NCBI RefSeq assembly: GCF_030159595.1
Contig: NZ_BSKJ01000003.1
Span: 372,001-436,000 of the forward strand
Origin: Pseudomonas putida
GTDB taxonomy: Bacteria; Pseudomonadota; Gammaproteobacteria; Pseudomonadales; Pseudomonadaceae
DNA: 64,000 nucleotides
Reading direction: 5' to 3'
In this document: one piece after another, positions 34,614 through 44,320 of the stretch
Layout of the letters: each line of letters starts with the position of its first letter
How positions within the stretch are numbered: position 1 is the first letter of the stretch
Notes under the pieces: generated by a model
What the model saw: the letters and a program-made list of their open reading frames with translations, nothing else
Told to the model about the DNA's origin: nothing
Database searches by the model: none
Translations under genes and position numbers: made by a program

Positions 34614-35282
34614 ATGCTCGCCATCGAACAGCTCCACAAATCATTCCCCACCCCCCAAGGCCTGCTCCCCGTCCTGCAGGGCGTCGACCTGCGCCTGGCA
34701 CGCGGCAGCAGCCTGGCGCTGATGGGTGAGTCGGGCAGCGGCAAGAGCACGTTGCTGCACCTGATTGCCGGCCTGGACCGTGCCGACAGCGGCCGCATCC
34801 TGATCGACGATGTCCCGCTCGACAGCCGTTCGGAGGCGTCGCTGGCGCAGTGGCGACGGGAGGGGATTGGCCTGGTGTTCCAGCAGTACAACCTGATCAG
34901 CAGCCTGGACGTGGCGGCAAACCTCGCCTTTCAGGCCAGGCTGGCCGGCAGGCATGACCCGCAGTGGGTGGCTTACCTGGCAGAGCGGTTGGGCCTGGCT
35001 GGGTTGCTGGCGCGCTACCCTGAGCAGTTGTCTGGTGGCCAGCAGCAACGGGTCGCCATCGGCCGCGCCCTGGCTGGGCGCCCGGCATGGCTGTTGGCCG
35101 ACGAGCCCACCGGCAGCCTTGACGAAGCCAGCAGCGATGAGGTGCTGGGCTTGTTGCTGCAATTGGTCGCCGAGGCCGGCGGCGGTGTGCTGATGGTGAC
35201 CCACAGCCCCCGGTTGGCGGCACGCTTGCAGCGGCGTTGCCAGCTGCAGGCCGGTCGCGTTCAGCCAGCGCTGGGGGGATGA
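34614..35282 (+). CDS. ABC transporter ATP-binding protein (LolD/MacB-like)
   Basis: A 222-residue ATPase starting at MLAIEQLHKSFPTPQGLL, with AAGG upstream. Walker A GESGSGKST, Q-loop VFQQYNL, ABC signature LSGGQQQR, Walker B WLLADEPTGSLD and switch His in VTHSP are all present. It belongs to the group that energises lipoprotein-release or macrolide-type FtsX permeases rather than solute import. Its stop overlaps the start of the permease gene (ATGA), and a lipoprotein gene follows, so the three form one envelope-related operon. Confidence 0.92.
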   Translation: MLAIEQLHKSFPTPQGLLPVLQGVDLRLARGSSLALMGESGSGKSTLLHLIAGLDRADSGRILIDDVPLDSRSEASLAQWRREGIGLVFQQYNLISSLDVAANLAFQARLAGRHDPQWVAYLAERLGLAGLLARYPEQLSGGQQQRVAIGRALAGRPAWLLADEPTGSLDEASSDEVLGLLLQLVAEAGGGVLMVTHSPRLAARLQRRCQLQAGRVQPALGG

Positions 35283-37732
35283 GGCTTTTGTCGCTGGCCC
35301 TGTTGGCGTTGCTCAGCCATTGGCGGCGCCATCGTGTTCAGTTTTTCAGCCTCTTCACCGGGCTGTGGCTGGCAACGGCGCTATGGACGGGCGTGCAGGC
35401 GCTGAACAGTCAGGCGCGCAGCGACTATGCTCGGGCCAGTGCCGTGCTGGCCGGGCCGCTGCAGGTGCAGTTAGTGCCGCGCCAGGGTGAGCGCTTCGAC
35501 CAAGGGCTTTACCTGCAGTTGCGCAAGCAGGGGTGGCCAGTGACGCCGGTGCTGGAAGGGCGCTTGCGTTTGCCTGGGGAGCCCGCGCGCAGCGTACGCC
35601 TGCTAGGCATCGACCCCTTGAGCCTGCTGCCGGCCAGCAGCATTGCCGGTGTGCAGCCGCAAGCATTCGACGTGCAGGCGTTTATCGGCACCCCTGGGCA
35701 AGCGTGGGTCGGGCCAGACACCTTGCGGCAACTGGGCGCAGAGCTTGGGGCTTCAGTGCGCGACAGCGAAGGGCGACTGCTCCCGCCCATGCGCCTGCAG
35801 CCGGCACTGGCGCCTGGGGTGATCGTGGTCGATATCGGCCATGCCCAGCGATTGCTGCACGCACCTGGGCAGTTGTCGCGATTGCTGGTGGCCGGCAAGC
35901 CAGGACCGCTGCCTGCTGATATCGCGGTTTACCTCGAACTGCAGCCTCAACAGGACGACGGCGGGTTGCAGCGGCTGACCGAGAGCTTTCACCTCAACCT
36001 GACCGCCCTCGGCCTGCTGGCGTTCGTCGTCGGCCTGTTTATCGCCCATGCCGCAATCGGTCTGGCGCTGGAACAGCGGCGTGGTTTGATCCGCAATCTG
36101 CGCGCCTGTGGTGTCAGTTTGAACACCCTGCTGTGTGCCTTGATGCTGGAACTGGGCCTGTTCGCCGTCCTGGGCGGGCTGGCCGGCGTGGCTAGCGGGT
36201 ATGTGCTGGCCGCGTGGTTGCTGCCCGATGTGGCCGCCAGTTTGCGCGGCCTGTATGGCGCCCAGGTTGCCGGTACCCTGAGCCTGCCCGCGTGGTGGTG
36301 GCTGGTGGGGGTGCTTGTGAGTGTACTGGGGGCATTGCTGGCAGGGCTGGGCAGCGTGTTGCGTGCAGCCCGGTTGCCGTTGCTGGCGCTGGCGCAGCCT
36401 CAGGCCTGGCAGTTGGCGCAGGGGCCATGGTTGAGGCGCCAGGCCTGCGCAGCAGGCGTTTTGTTGCTGCTGGCCTTGGGTTGTGGTGTGCTGGGTACCA
36501 GCCTGGCCAGCGCGTTTGCCATGCTGGCTGGGCTGTTGCTGGCGGCGGCGCTGTTGTTGCCGGCCTTGCTCGACCGGGTGCTGGCCTTGCTGACCCGGTA
36601 CTGCCTGCGACCCTTGGCGCAATGGTTCGTCGCCGATTGCCGTCAGCAACTGCCGGCCCTGAGCCTGGCGCTGATGGCACTGTTGCTGGCGCTGGCTGCC
36701 AGTGTCGGTGTGGGCAGCATGACCGAGGGCTTTCGCAAGACCTTTGTCGGCTGGCTGGACCTGCGCCTGTCTGCCGACCTGTATGTCACCCCTCGGGATA
36801 CCGCCCAAGGCCTGGAGATCGCACAATGGCTAGGGCAGCAATCAGCAACCCGCGTGGTCCTGCCCGGCTGGCGTGTGGAAACGCAGTTGCAGGGCTGGCC
36901 GGTGCAGTTTCAGGGCATTGTCGATCATCCGGTCTACCTCAAGCGTTGGCCGTTGCTACAGCAGCAGCCTCACGCTTGGGAAGCGCTGGCCAGCGGGCAT
37001 GCCGTGATGCTCAGTGAACAGCTGGCCAGGCGTCTGAAGCTGCGACTGGGCGACCGTCTGGCGCTGCCTTCAGAGGCGATGACGGTGGTGGGGATCTATG
37101 CCGATTACGGCAACCCCAAGGGCCATGTGCTGGTCAATGTCGGTTGGTTACGCAGGCAATGGCCACAGGCAACGCTGACCGGATTGAGCGTTGATCTGCC
37201 CACCGAACAGGTGCCTGTCATCAAGGCCGCGTTGCAACAGCACTTCGCCCTGGACGACAGCCGCGTGGTCGAGCAGGCACGCCTGAAACGCTGGTCCACC
37301 GAGGTGTTCAACCGTACCTTTGCCGCCACCGCTGCGCTCAACGGCCTCACGCTTGGCGTGGCCGGCGTGGCGCTGTTCATCAACCTGCTGACGTTGGGCC
37401 AAACGCGGCTGAGCCAGCTGGCACCCCTGTGGGCGCTGGGTGTACAGCGCAGGCAATTGGTGTGGCTGAGTTTGGGGCAGACACTGATGCTGAGCACCTT
37501 CACGGTACTGCTGGCAATCCCATTGGGGGTGTTGTTGGCCTGGTGCCTGGTGGCGGTCGTCAACGTGCAAGCGTTCGGCTGGCGCCTGCCACTCTACGTC
37601 TTCCCTGTGCAGCTGTTGCAACTGGCCGCGCTGGGGGTGCTCACCAGCCTGCTGGCCAGTGCCTGGCCGCTGTGGCAATTGGCGCGCCGCCAACCCCGCG
37701 AACTGTTGAGGCCGTTTGCCGATGAAGCGTAA
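35279..37732 (+). CDS. FtsX-like ABC permease
   Basis: An 817-residue membrane protein starting at MRLLSLALLALLSHWRRHRV. It has one N-terminal membrane segment, a large periplasmic domain, a central block of hydrophobic segments, a second periplasmic domain, and three C-terminal segments of the FtsX type (NGLTLGVAGVALFINLLTL onward), i.e. the duplicated FtsX/MacB permease layout. The start overlaps the ATPase stop by 4 bp. Partner of the preceding ATPase; probably moves a lipoprotein or lipid-linked substrate, perhaps involving the lipocalin-like lipoprotein encoded next. Confidence 0.9.
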   Translation: MRLLSLALLALLSHWRRHRVQFFSLFTGLWLATALWTGVQALNSQARSDYARASAVLAGPLQVQLVPRQGERFDQGLYLQLRKQGWPVTPVLEGRLRLPGEPARSVRLLGIDPLSLLPASSIAGVQPQAFDVQAFIGTPGQAWVGPDTLRQLGAELGASVRDSEGRLLPPMRLQPALAPGVIVVDIGHAQRLLHAPGQLSRLLVAGKPGPLPADIAVYLELQPQQDDGGLQRLTESFHLNLTALGLLAFVVGLFIAHAAIGLALEQRRGLIRNLRACGVSLNTLLCALMLELGLFAVLGGLAGVASGYVLAAWLLPDVAASLRGLYGAQVAGTLSLPAWWWLVGVLVSVLGALLAGLGSVLRAARLPLLALAQPQAWQLAQGPWLRRQACAAGVLLLLALGCGVLGTSLASAFAMLAGLLLAAALLLPALLDRVLALLTRYCLRPLAQWFVADCRQQLPALSLALMALLLALAASVGVGSMTEGFRKTFVGWLDLRLSADLYVTPRDTAQGLEIAQWLGQQSATRVVLPGWRVETQLQGWPVQFQGIVDHPVYLKRWPLLQQQPHAWEALASGHAVMLSEQLARRLKLRLGDRLALPSEAMTVVGIYADYGNPKGHVLVNVGWLRRQWPQATLTGLSVDLPTEQVPVIKAALQQHFALDDSRVVEQARLKRWSTEVFNRTFAATAALNGLTLGVAGVALFINLLTLGQTRLSQLAPLWALGVQRRQLVWLSLGQTLMLSTFTVLLAIPLGVLLAWCLVAVVNVQAFGWRLPLYVFPVQLLQLAALGVLTSLLASAWPLWQLARRQPRELLRPFADEA

Positions 37733-38777
37733 CGCGTGGCTGTTGCTGTACTGCCTGCTATGCGCTTGTGACCCGCCGGCGCCGCAAGGCTATGCCGGGC
37801 TTGGGCAGCAGGCGGACGGGTTCAGCCAGGTGGCGCGCGCGCATCGACTGGAATTCCCGCGTGACCACGGCCCACACGATGGCTTTCGCATCGAATGGTG
37901 GTATGTCACCGCCAACCTCAATGACACCCAAGGGCGCGACTGGGGCGCGCAGTGGACGCTGTTCCGCTCGGCCCTGCGCCCCGGCCCTGAAACCACCGAC
38001 TGGAACAGCCCCAACCTGTGGATGGGGCACGCGGCCCTGACCGGTCCGGGCGGTCACCAGTCTGGCGAAACCCTGGCGCGCGGTGGTATCGGCCAGGCCG
38101 GTGTGCAGGCCCAGCCATTCCGGGCGTGGATCAATGATTGGTCGTTGCAGGGCAGTGGGGGTATCGAAAGCCTGCAAATGGCTGCCGGTGGCGAAGGTTT
38201 TCGCTACGACTTGCGTTTGCGCAGTGATCGGCCCTTGGTGCTGCACGGCGATCAGGGTTACAGCGAGAAATCTGGCAAGGGGCAGGCCTCTTACTATTAC
38301 AGCCAGCCGTTTTACCGTGTGCACGGGGAAGTGGAACGTGATGGGATGTGTATCGCCGTCACCGGCCAGGCCTGGCTGGACCGGGAATGGAGCAGTCAGC
38401 CGCTGACGGCCGGGCAAACGGGGTGGGACTGGTTTTCCCTGCACCTGGACAGCGGTGCCAAGCTGATGCTGTTCCAGGTGCGTCAGGTTAAGGGCGAGGC
38501 GTATCGCGCCGGCACTTGGGTTGGCCCGCAAGGTGAAGTGGTAGCGCTGCAAGGCGCGCAGGTCCAACTACAGGCCCTGGCATGGGCCGAGCAGAAGAAT
38601 GGCAAGCAGGTACCGACCCGATGGAGGGTGCAGGTGCCGGGGCATGGGGTTGATGTGCAGGTTGATGCAGTGGAGCCGCAGGCCTGGATGGATACCCGGT
38701 TCCCGTATTGGGAAGGGCCGGTGCGCATGAGCGGGAGTGCAGGTGGGCGCGGGTATCTGGAGATGACGGGGTATTGA
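37722..38777 (+). CDS. AttH/CrtC-like lipocalin-domain lipoprotein
   Basis: A 351-residue predicted lipoprotein: signal MKRNAWLLLYCLLCAC with a lipobox-like LCAC, the Cys being residue 19 or nearby. The mature part carries the two lipocalin-like domains of the AttH/carotenoid 1,2-hydratase family (HDGFRIEWWYVTANL, then GQAWLDREWSSQPL and GWDWFSLHLDSG). The ATG at 37722 is preferred to a TTG two codons earlier. It overlaps the permease gene by 11 bp. Homologues occur in the same ATPase-permease-AttH operon in many proteobacteria; the substrate is unknown. Confidence 0.86.
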   Translation: MKRNAWLLLYCLLCACDPPAPQGYAGLGQQADGFSQVARAHRLEFPRDHGPHDGFRIEWWYVTANLNDTQGRDWGAQWTLFRSALRPGPETTDWNSPNLWMGHAALTGPGGHQSGETLARGGIGQAGVQAQPFRAWINDWSLQGSGGIESLQMAAGGEGFRYDLRLRSDRPLVLHGDQGYSEKSGKGQASYYYSQPFYRVHGEVERDGMCIAVTGQAWLDREWSSQPLTAGQTGWDWFSLHLDSGAKLMLFQVRQVKGEAYRAGTWVGPQGEVVALQGAQVQLQALAWAEQKNGKQVPTRWRVQVPGHGVDVQVDAVEPQAWMDTRFPYWEGPVRMSGSAGGRGYLEMTGY

Positions 38778-38821
38778 CCCGCCATGTCCTGGGCATCACG
38801 CGCGCCAAAAGCCGCGTCATT

Positions 38822-39568
38822 TCAATCCTTGATCAGCCCTCGCAGCACGGCCCGTGCTTCTTCGGTGCGCAAGCATTCGATGAACAGCCGGCTTTCCCGC
38901 GCCACTGTTTCCTCCAGCGCCGCCCGCTGGCTGTCCTTGATCAGCCGCTTGCTGATGCGCAGCGCCGCCTGGGGGTAGCTTTGCAGTTGCCGCGCCAGCT
39001 TGCGCGCTGCGGCCAGGCACTGTTCGCCATCTTCATGCAGCTCATTGGCCAGCCCCCAGGCCACCGCCTGTTCGCCATCCAGCGACGCGTTGCCCAGCAG
39101 CAGGCGGGCTGCCCGGGCCTGGCCAAGCATACGCGGCAGCAGCAGGCTGGAACCAAACTCCGGGCACACACCCAAGGGTGCGAAAGGCATGCGCAGCTTG
39201 GTCGAACGGCTGACCAGCACCTGGTCGCAGTGCAGCAGCAAGGTGGCGCCGATGCCGATGGCGGCGCCACTGACTGCCGCGATCAGCGGCTTGTCCAGGC
39301 CCATGACCACCCGCATCAGGCGGAACACCGGGCTGTCCAGGTCAGTGGGCGGGTTGTCGAGAAAGTCGTGCAGGTCGTTGCCAGCGGTGAAACAGTGCGG
39401 ACTACCGGTAATGATGATGGCATCGACGCCGGGGTCTTCGCCCGCCGCCAGCAGCAAGTCGCCCAGTTGCTGGTACATGGCCGTGTTCAGGGCATTGAGC
39501 TTGTCGGGGCGGTTGAAGGCCAGGGTCAGCAGGCCTTGGTCCAGCTCGCGGGTGATCAGGTCGTTCAT
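38822..39568 (-). CDS. Enoyl-CoA hydratase/isomerase family protein
   Basis: A 248-residue crotonase-fold protein from MNDLITRELDQGLLTLAFNRP. The oxyanion-hole motifs FTAGNDLHDF and AAVSGAAIGIGATLLLHC are present; the second catalytic Glu of classic hydratases appears in CPEFGSSLL. It hydrates or isomerises an enoyl-CoA. It is divergent from a TetR regulator across 99 bp, which probably represses it. No other CoA gene is adjacent, so the pathway is unclear. Confidence 0.9.
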   Translation of the reverse strand: MNDLITRELDQGLLTLAFNRPDKLNALNTAMYQQLGDLLLAAGEDPGVDAIIITGSPHCFTAGNDLHDFLDNPPTDLDSPVFRLMRVVMGLDKPLIAAVSGAAIGIGATLLLHCDQVLVSRSTKLRMPFAPLGVCPEFGSSLLLPRMLGQARAARLLLGNASLDGEQAVAWGLANELHEDGEQCLAAARKLARQLQSYPQAALRISKRLIKDSQRAALEETVARESRLFIECLRTEEARAVLRGLIKD

Positions 39569-39667
39569 GGCAGCCGCTTTTGTTGTTGTGGGCAGGGGCA
39601 AGGGTTTATCACGCGCTCCGGCTTGTTGTACAGTCGTTCAGTCCAGCCCCTGAACCGAGAGCCGCCG

Positions 39668-40312
39668 ATGACCCAGGAAGCCCGCTACCACCGCATGCTG
39701 CCGGAATTGCGCAAAGCCAACCTGGTCGAAGCGACCCTGGTGTGCCTCAAGCGCCATGGCTTCCAGGGGGCTTCGATCCGCAAGATCTCGGCCGAGGCCG
39801 GTGTCTCGGTAGGGCTGATCAGCCACCACTACGCCGGCAAGGACGAACTGGTGGCCGAAGCCTATCTGGCCGTTACCGGGCGGGTGATGGGCCTGTTGCG
39901 CGAAGCCATGGCGCAGGCCGCGCCTAATGCTCGCGAGCGGTTGTCGGCGTTTTTCCGCGCGTCGTTCTGCGCAGAGTTGCTCGACCCGCAACTGCTCGAC
40001 GCCTGGCTGGCGTTCTGGGGGGCCGTGAAGACGGCCGATGCAATCAACCAGGTGCATGACCATTCCTATGGCGAGTACCGCAAGGAACTGAGCCAGCTGC
40101 TGGCCGAGTTGGCAGGGGAGGAGGGTTGGCAGGGCTTCGATGCCGACCTTGCAGCCATTAGCCTCAGTGCCTTGCTCGACGGCCTTTGGCTGGAATCCGG
40201 GCTCAACCCCGGCACCTTCACCCCCGAGCAGGGCGTGATCATCTGCGAGGCCTGGGTCGATGGCCTGCAGGCCGGCGGTCGGCGCCGTTTCAGCCTGCCC
40301 GAGGGCTGTTGA
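39668..40312 (+). CDS. TetR family regulator (BetI-like)
   Basis: A 214-residue TetR protein from MTQEARYHRMLPELRKANLV. The helix-turn-helix is at about 15-60 (IRKISAEAGVSVGLISHHYAGK), with the BetI-type C-terminal domain (LDAWLAFWGAVKTADAINQVH). The BetI resemblance is structural; there are no bet genes here. It is divergent from an enoyl-CoA hydratase gene and precedes the aru two-component genes by 73 bp, so it may regulate the former. Confidence 0.9.
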   Translation: MTQEARYHRMLPELRKANLVEATLVCLKRHGFQGASIRKISAEAGVSVGLISHHYAGKDELVAEAYLAVTGRVMGLLREAMAQAAPNARERLSAFFRASFCAELLDPQLLDAWLAFWGAVKTADAINQVHDHSYGEYRKELSQLLAELAGEEGWQGFDADLAAISLSALLDGLWLESGLNPGTFTPEQGVIICEAWVDGLQAGGRRRFSLPEGC

Positions 40313-40385
40313 TCGCCTGTTCAGTAACGAGTACGCTGCTGGCGCGAGTGTGTAGAACAACACCAATAAAAAGAGACAACACGCA

Positions 40386-41102
40386 ATGACGCCTCGGGTA
40401 TTGATCGTCGATGACGATCCGCTTATTCGTGACTTGCTGCAGGCCTATCTGTCCCAGGAAGGCTATGACGTGCACTGCGCCGACACGGCAGAAATGGCCG
40501 AAGCCCTGCTTGGCAGTCAGCCTGTCGACCTGGTGCTGCTGGACATCCGCCTGCCGGGCAAGGACGGCCTTACCCTGACCCGCGAGCTGCGGGTGCGCTC
40601 GGAGGTAGGCATCATCCTCATCACCGGCCGCAACGACGACATCGACCGCATCGTCGGCCTGGAATGCGGCGCCGACGACTATGTGATCAAACCGCTCAAT
40701 CCGCGTGAGCTGGTGTCCCGCGCCAAAAACCTGATCCGCCGCGTACGCCATGCCCGCGAGCAGCCCCCGGCACCGGTCTGCGCGCAGTCGTTGAAGCAGT
40801 TTGCCGGCTGGTCACTGGATATCGACCGCCGCCGTCTGATCGACGCCGGCGGCGGGCAAACCTTGCTGACCCACGGTGAGTTCCAGTTGCTCAGTGTGTT
40901 CTTGCGCAACAGCGGCCATACCCTGAGTCGCGATCAGCTGATGGACCAGATACGCAACCGCGAATGGGTGCCCAACGACCGCTCCATCGACGTGCTGGTC
41001 GGCCGCCTGCGGCGCAAGCTGCACGACGACCCGGCCGAGCCGCAGCTGATCATCACCATTCACGGCACCGGCTACCTGTTCACGGCCAGCGTGGCGGCAT
41101 GA
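40386..41102 (+). CDS. aruR: OmpR-family response regulator (AruR-like)
   Basis: A 238-residue regulator: receiver domain with acidic pocket IVDDDP, phospho-acceptor Asp in LVLLDIRLPGKDG and Lys in YVIKPLNPRE, then a winged-helix DNA-binding domain (about 140-235, RNREWVPNDRSIDVLVGRLR). Its TGA overlaps the ATG of the binding-protein gene, which in turn overlaps the sensor kinase gene. In P. aeruginosa AruR and AruS control the arginine transaminase genes aruIH; the same gene neighbourhood here supports this assignment, but the symbol rests on context. Confidence 0.85.
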   Translation: MTPRVLIVDDDPLIRDLLQAYLSQEGYDVHCADTAEMAEALLGSQPVDLVLLDIRLPGKDGLTLTRELRVRSEVGIILITGRNDDIDRIVGLECGADDYVIKPLNPRELVSRAKNLIRRVRHAREQPPAPVCAQSLKQFAGWSLDIDRRRLIDAGGGQTLLTHGEFQLLSVFLRNSGHTLSRDQLMDQIRNREWVPNDRSIDVLVGRLRRKLHDDPAEPQLIITIHGTGYLFTASVAA

Positions 41103-41875
41103 CCCGCCGCGCCTGGGGGATGGCGCTGGCGTTGCTCAGCGTGCAGGCCGGCGCGGCACAGACGGTGCGCTATTGCGACTACCCGGTATACCCGCCCATT
41201 TCCTGGAGCGATGGCCACCAGGTGCGCGGCCTTGCGCCGATGGTGGTACGCGAGTTGTTCGCCCGCATGGGCTACGACGTGCAGACCGTTGTGCTGGGCA
41301 ACTGGAAGCGCTGCCTGATGGATGCCGCCGCCGGGCGGGTGGACGTGGTGCTGGCCTACAACAGCGACCAGCGTGATCAGCGCATGCGTTTTTCCCTGGA
41401 GCCGGTAGTGCGCGAAGAAGTGGCCGTGTTCTACAACCGCAAGCGGCCGGTGCAGTTCCAGCAGTTGGAGGACCTGGCCGGTTACCGCGGCGGCTTGTTG
41501 TACGGCGAAAGCTACGGCGCCGAATTCGACCGCTTCGTCGCCCGCTACCAGAACATCGAGCGGGTGTCGTCCAGCCAGCAGAACTTCGGCAAGCTGATCC
41601 GCGGTCGCATCGACTATGTGATCCAGGAGCGGCGCACTGGGCAGCTGTTCATCGAGCACCTGCCCGGGGCGCAGGACATCCGCGTATTGCCCCGCGCACT
41701 GAGCGTGGACTACTTGCGCGTTGCCGTGTCGCGGCAATCACCCTTGAACCAGCACATGGACGAAATCGACGCGCAACTGCGGCGCATGAACGAGGCTGGC
41801 GAGATCGCGCGCTGGCTGGAGCAGAGCGAGGTCACCTACCGCGACATGATCAACCTGCCGGCAAATGCCCGATGA
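41099..41875 (+). CDS. Periplasmic amino-acid-binding-like protein (family 3)
   Basis: A 258-residue secreted protein with a signal peptide (MTRRAWGMALALLSVQAGAA) and the periplasmic binding fold of family 3 (YCDYPVYPPISWSDGHQVRG, LMDAAAGRVDVVLAYNSD, LYGESYGAEFDRFV). It is wedged between a response regulator and a hybrid kinase with 4-bp overlaps on both sides, and no ABC permease or ATPase is near. It therefore probably hands a ligand to the sensor domain of the kinase rather than to a transporter. Arginine or a product of it is the natural guess for the ligand. Confidence 0.88.
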   Translation: MTRRAWGMALALLSVQAGAAQTVRYCDYPVYPPISWSDGHQVRGLAPMVVRELFARMGYDVQTVVLGNWKRCLMDAAAGRVDVVLAYNSDQRDQRMRFSLEPVVREEVAVFYNRKRPVQFQQLEDLAGYRGGLLYGESYGAEFDRFVARYQNIERVSSSQQNFGKLIRGRIDYVIQERRTGQLFIEHLPGAQDIRVLPRALSVDYLRVAVSRQSPLNQHMDEIDAQLRRMNEAGEIARWLEQSEVTYRDMINLPANAR

Positions 41876-44124
41876 TTCGCCTGCACACCGATGGCCTGCT
41901 GCGCCGCCTGATGCGGTTCATCCTGCTGTTCAGCCTGTGCTTTACCGTACTGGCCAGTAGCGTGCAGCTGTATTTTGAATACCGGCGCGAGATGCGCGAC
42001 ATCGAGGCGCGCATGGCGTTGATCCGCGCCGGCTACCTGGCCAGCCTGGAGCGCAGCCTGTGGGATTTGGACGAGGCGCAGCTGGATACCCAATTGCGCG
42101 GCCTGGTGGACTTTTCCGACGTAGCCCGGGTGCGCCTGGTCAGCGACGATTTTCAACGGCTGCGAGGGGAGGCCGCCCCCAAAGGGCCGCTGCGCATCGA
42201 GCGCTTCCCCCTGGATTATCAGCCCCCCTCGGGGCCAGCCCGGCACCTGGGTGAGCTGGAAGTCAGTATCGATCTGGGGGCTGTGCACCGTCGGCTGTAC
42301 GCCACGGGCCTTGCCAGCCTGCTGTGGATGGGCGTGTTCCTGTGTGGCCTGGCGGTGGCGCTGTCGGGGCTGTTCTATCGCCTGGTCACCCGCCACCTGC
42401 AAGTGATGGCCGAGTTCGCCCGGCGTATTGGCGCCGGCCAATGGCAGGAGCCGTTGCGTCTGGACCGCCGCCGTTCATCGCGCCCTGACGAAATCGACAC
42501 GGTGGCCAATGCCCTGGACGACATGCGCCGTGCCATCCTCAGCGACATCGAACGCCGCGAGCGCGACCGCCTGGCGTTGCAAGACAAGCGCGACGAACTG
42601 CAGGCCATGGTCGAGCGACGTACAGCCAGCCTGGCCCGGGCCAAGGATGATGCGGAGGCCGCCAACCTGGCCAAGTCGCGCTTCCTGGCGACCATGAGCC
42701 ACGAGCTGCGCACCCCGCTCAACGGCATCCTGGGCATGGCCGAGCTGCTACGCGGTGGCCGGCTGGAAGCGGCCGACCGTCAGCGCCTGGAAGCCTTGTA
42801 CAAGGCCGGCGAGGGGCTGCTGGCGATTCTCAACGAAGTGCTGTATTTCGCCCGGCTCGAAGAAGGTGAGAGCCGCGCCGAGCGGGTCGGTTTTTCGCTG
42901 CGCCAACTGTGCCAGGAAGTGCTGGTGCTGCTCGAACCCATGGCCGTGGACAATGGCGACACACTGCATCTGGAGATTGATGAGCAATTGGCCGAGTACC
43001 AGCACGGTGCCGAGCAGTACCTGCGCCAGGTGCTCAGTAACCTGCTGGCCAATGCCATCAAATTCACCGAGCACGGCCAGGTGCGGCTGAGGGTGCAGGT
43101 GTTGGCCAGCGCTGCGACCACGCAGCGTCTACGGCTGTCGGTCAGTGACAATGGCATCGGCATCGAGCCAGCCGTACAGGCAAAAATCTTCGATCGCTTC
43201 GTCCAGGCCAGCGAGGCCGTGGCACGCCGCTACGGCGGCACCGGTCTGGGCCTGGCGATCTGCAAGCACCTGGTGGAAAAGCTGGGAGGCTGCATTGGCC
43301 TGGACAGTGAGCAAGGGCAGGGCAGCTGCTTCTGGTTCGAACTCGACATTGCCCCTGGACAGCCGGTTTCGGCCAATACCCCGGCTCAGTCGATCAGCGC
43401 CAGCCTGGATATTCTGGTGGTCGAGGACGTCGCGCTGAACCGCGAAGTGGCGGGCGGCTTGCTGGTGCGTGATGGCCACCAGGTGAGCTTTGCCGAGGAT
43501 GCCGGGCAGGCCCTGCAACTGTGCGCACAGCGGCGCTTCGACCTGATCCTGCTCGACGTTCATCTGCCCGGCATGAGCGGGGTGGAACTGTGTCGGCAGA
43601 TTCGCGCCACGCCCGGGCCGAACCACCACAGCCGGATAGTGGCGCTGACCGCAGGCGTGCAACCGGGGCAAGTGTCGGGTTACCTGGATGCCGGCATGCA
43701 GGGTGTGCTGGCCAAGCCACTGCGGCTGGCCTGCCTGCGCCAGGCGCTGGCCGACGCAACGCCGACCGAAGAGGCCGGTATGGACGCGAACATGGACTGG
43801 TCGCTGCTGGCCACCCACCGCTCCCTGCTGGGCGAGCAGAAGCTGCAAGGCCTGCTGAACGTGTTGCGCCAGTCTCTGGAGCAGCACGCCACGGCGTTGG
43901 CCGAGGCGCTGCCGGCCCGGGACTTCACCGAAGTGCTCCACCTGGCCCATCGCCTGGCCGGCAGTTGCGATTCCCTGGGTTTTTCTGGCCTGGCTGCGCT
44001 GTTGCGACGCCTGGAAGACGCAGCCCGCCAGCATGACGAGCAGGCGCTGAGCGCACTCGCCGAACCATTGGCAAGCCAGCTCGGCAAGGCCCGTGCGACC
44101 CTGAAACAGTTGATCCAGCGCTGA
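41872..44124 (+). CDS. aruS: Hybrid sensor histidine kinase with receiver and HPt domains (AruS-like)
   Basis: The 750 residues read: membrane segment 1 (about 13-32), periplasmic domain (about 33-140), membrane segment 2 (about 143-168), HAMP-like linker, HisKA ([11 protein letters not shown], phosphorylated His), HATPase ([27 protein letters not shown]), receiver (Asp in [13 protein letters not shown]) and C-terminal HPt (His in [14 protein letters not shown]). It is an internal phosphorelay feeding the response regulator two genes upstream. The ATG overlaps the binding-protein stop. The periplasmic segment can dock the binding protein encoded next to it. The symbol is by context with the aru genes downstream. 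Confidence 0.88.
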   Translation: MIRLHTDGLLRRLMRFILLFSLCFTVLASSVQLYFEYRREMRDIEARMALIRAGYLASLERSLWDLDEAQLDTQLRGLVDFSDVARVRLVSDDFQRLRGEAAPKGPLRIERFPLDYQPPSGPARHLGELEVSIDLGAVHRRLYATGLASLLWMGVFLCGLAVALSGLFYRLVTRHLQVMAEFARRIGAGQWQEPLRLDRRRSSRPDEIDTVANALDDMRRAILSDIERRERDRLALQDKRDELQAMVERRTASLARAKDDAEAANLAKSRFLATMSHELRTPLNGILGMAELLRGGRLEAADRQRLEALYKAGEGLLAILNEVLYFARLEEGESRAERVGFSLRQLCQEVLVLLEPMAVDNGDTLHLEIDEQLAEYQHGAEQYLRQVLSNLLANAIKFTEHGQVRLRVQVLASAATTQRLRLSVSDNGIGIEPAVQAKIFDRFVQASEAVARRYGGTGLGLAICKHLVEKLGGCIGLDSEQGQGSCFWFELDIAPGQPVSANTPAQSISASLDILVVEDVALNREVAGGLLVRDGHQVSFAEDAGQALQLCAQRRFDLILLDVHLPGMSGVELCRQIRATPGPNHHSRIVALTAGVQPGQVSGYLDAGMQGVLAKPLRLACLRQALADATPTEEAGMDANMDWSLLATHRSLLGEQKLQGLLNVLRQSLEQHATALAEALPARDFTEVLHLAHRLAGSCDSLGFSGLAALLRRLEDAARQHDEQALSALAEPLASQLGKARATLKQLIQR

Positions 44125-44201
44125 CGTACAAAAAGCTTACGACTTTTTACATCTTCGATCCGTTCGTACAACGGCACCTTACATCCGTTTCCAATAATCC
44201 A

Positions 44202-44216
44202 TGGCAACCGTGTTGC
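44202..44216 (+). promoter_or_regulatory. Sigma-54 promoter before the permease and aru genes
   Basis: TGGCAACCGTGTTGC has GG and GC 10 bp apart and matches TGGCAC-N5-TTGC in all but one base of the conserved positions. It lies in the 196-bp gap after the sensor kinase, with a leader of about 93 bases before the permease ATG. This would tie arginine use to nitrogen control through NtrC or another sigma-54 activator. Confidence 0.7.
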
Positions 44217-44320
44217 ACGCGGTCCATGAGGCTTATTGGAGACAAGAATAATGACATGCCCTAGCACTCAGCCCCTTCCTCGCACTACCCCGCGCACCTG
44301 CCGCACTGGCGAGGTGCGCC

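Noticed and set aside
44126..44151. A/T-rich hairpin after the sensor kinase
   Set aside because: The stem is bulged and weak; not convincing as terminator or operator.
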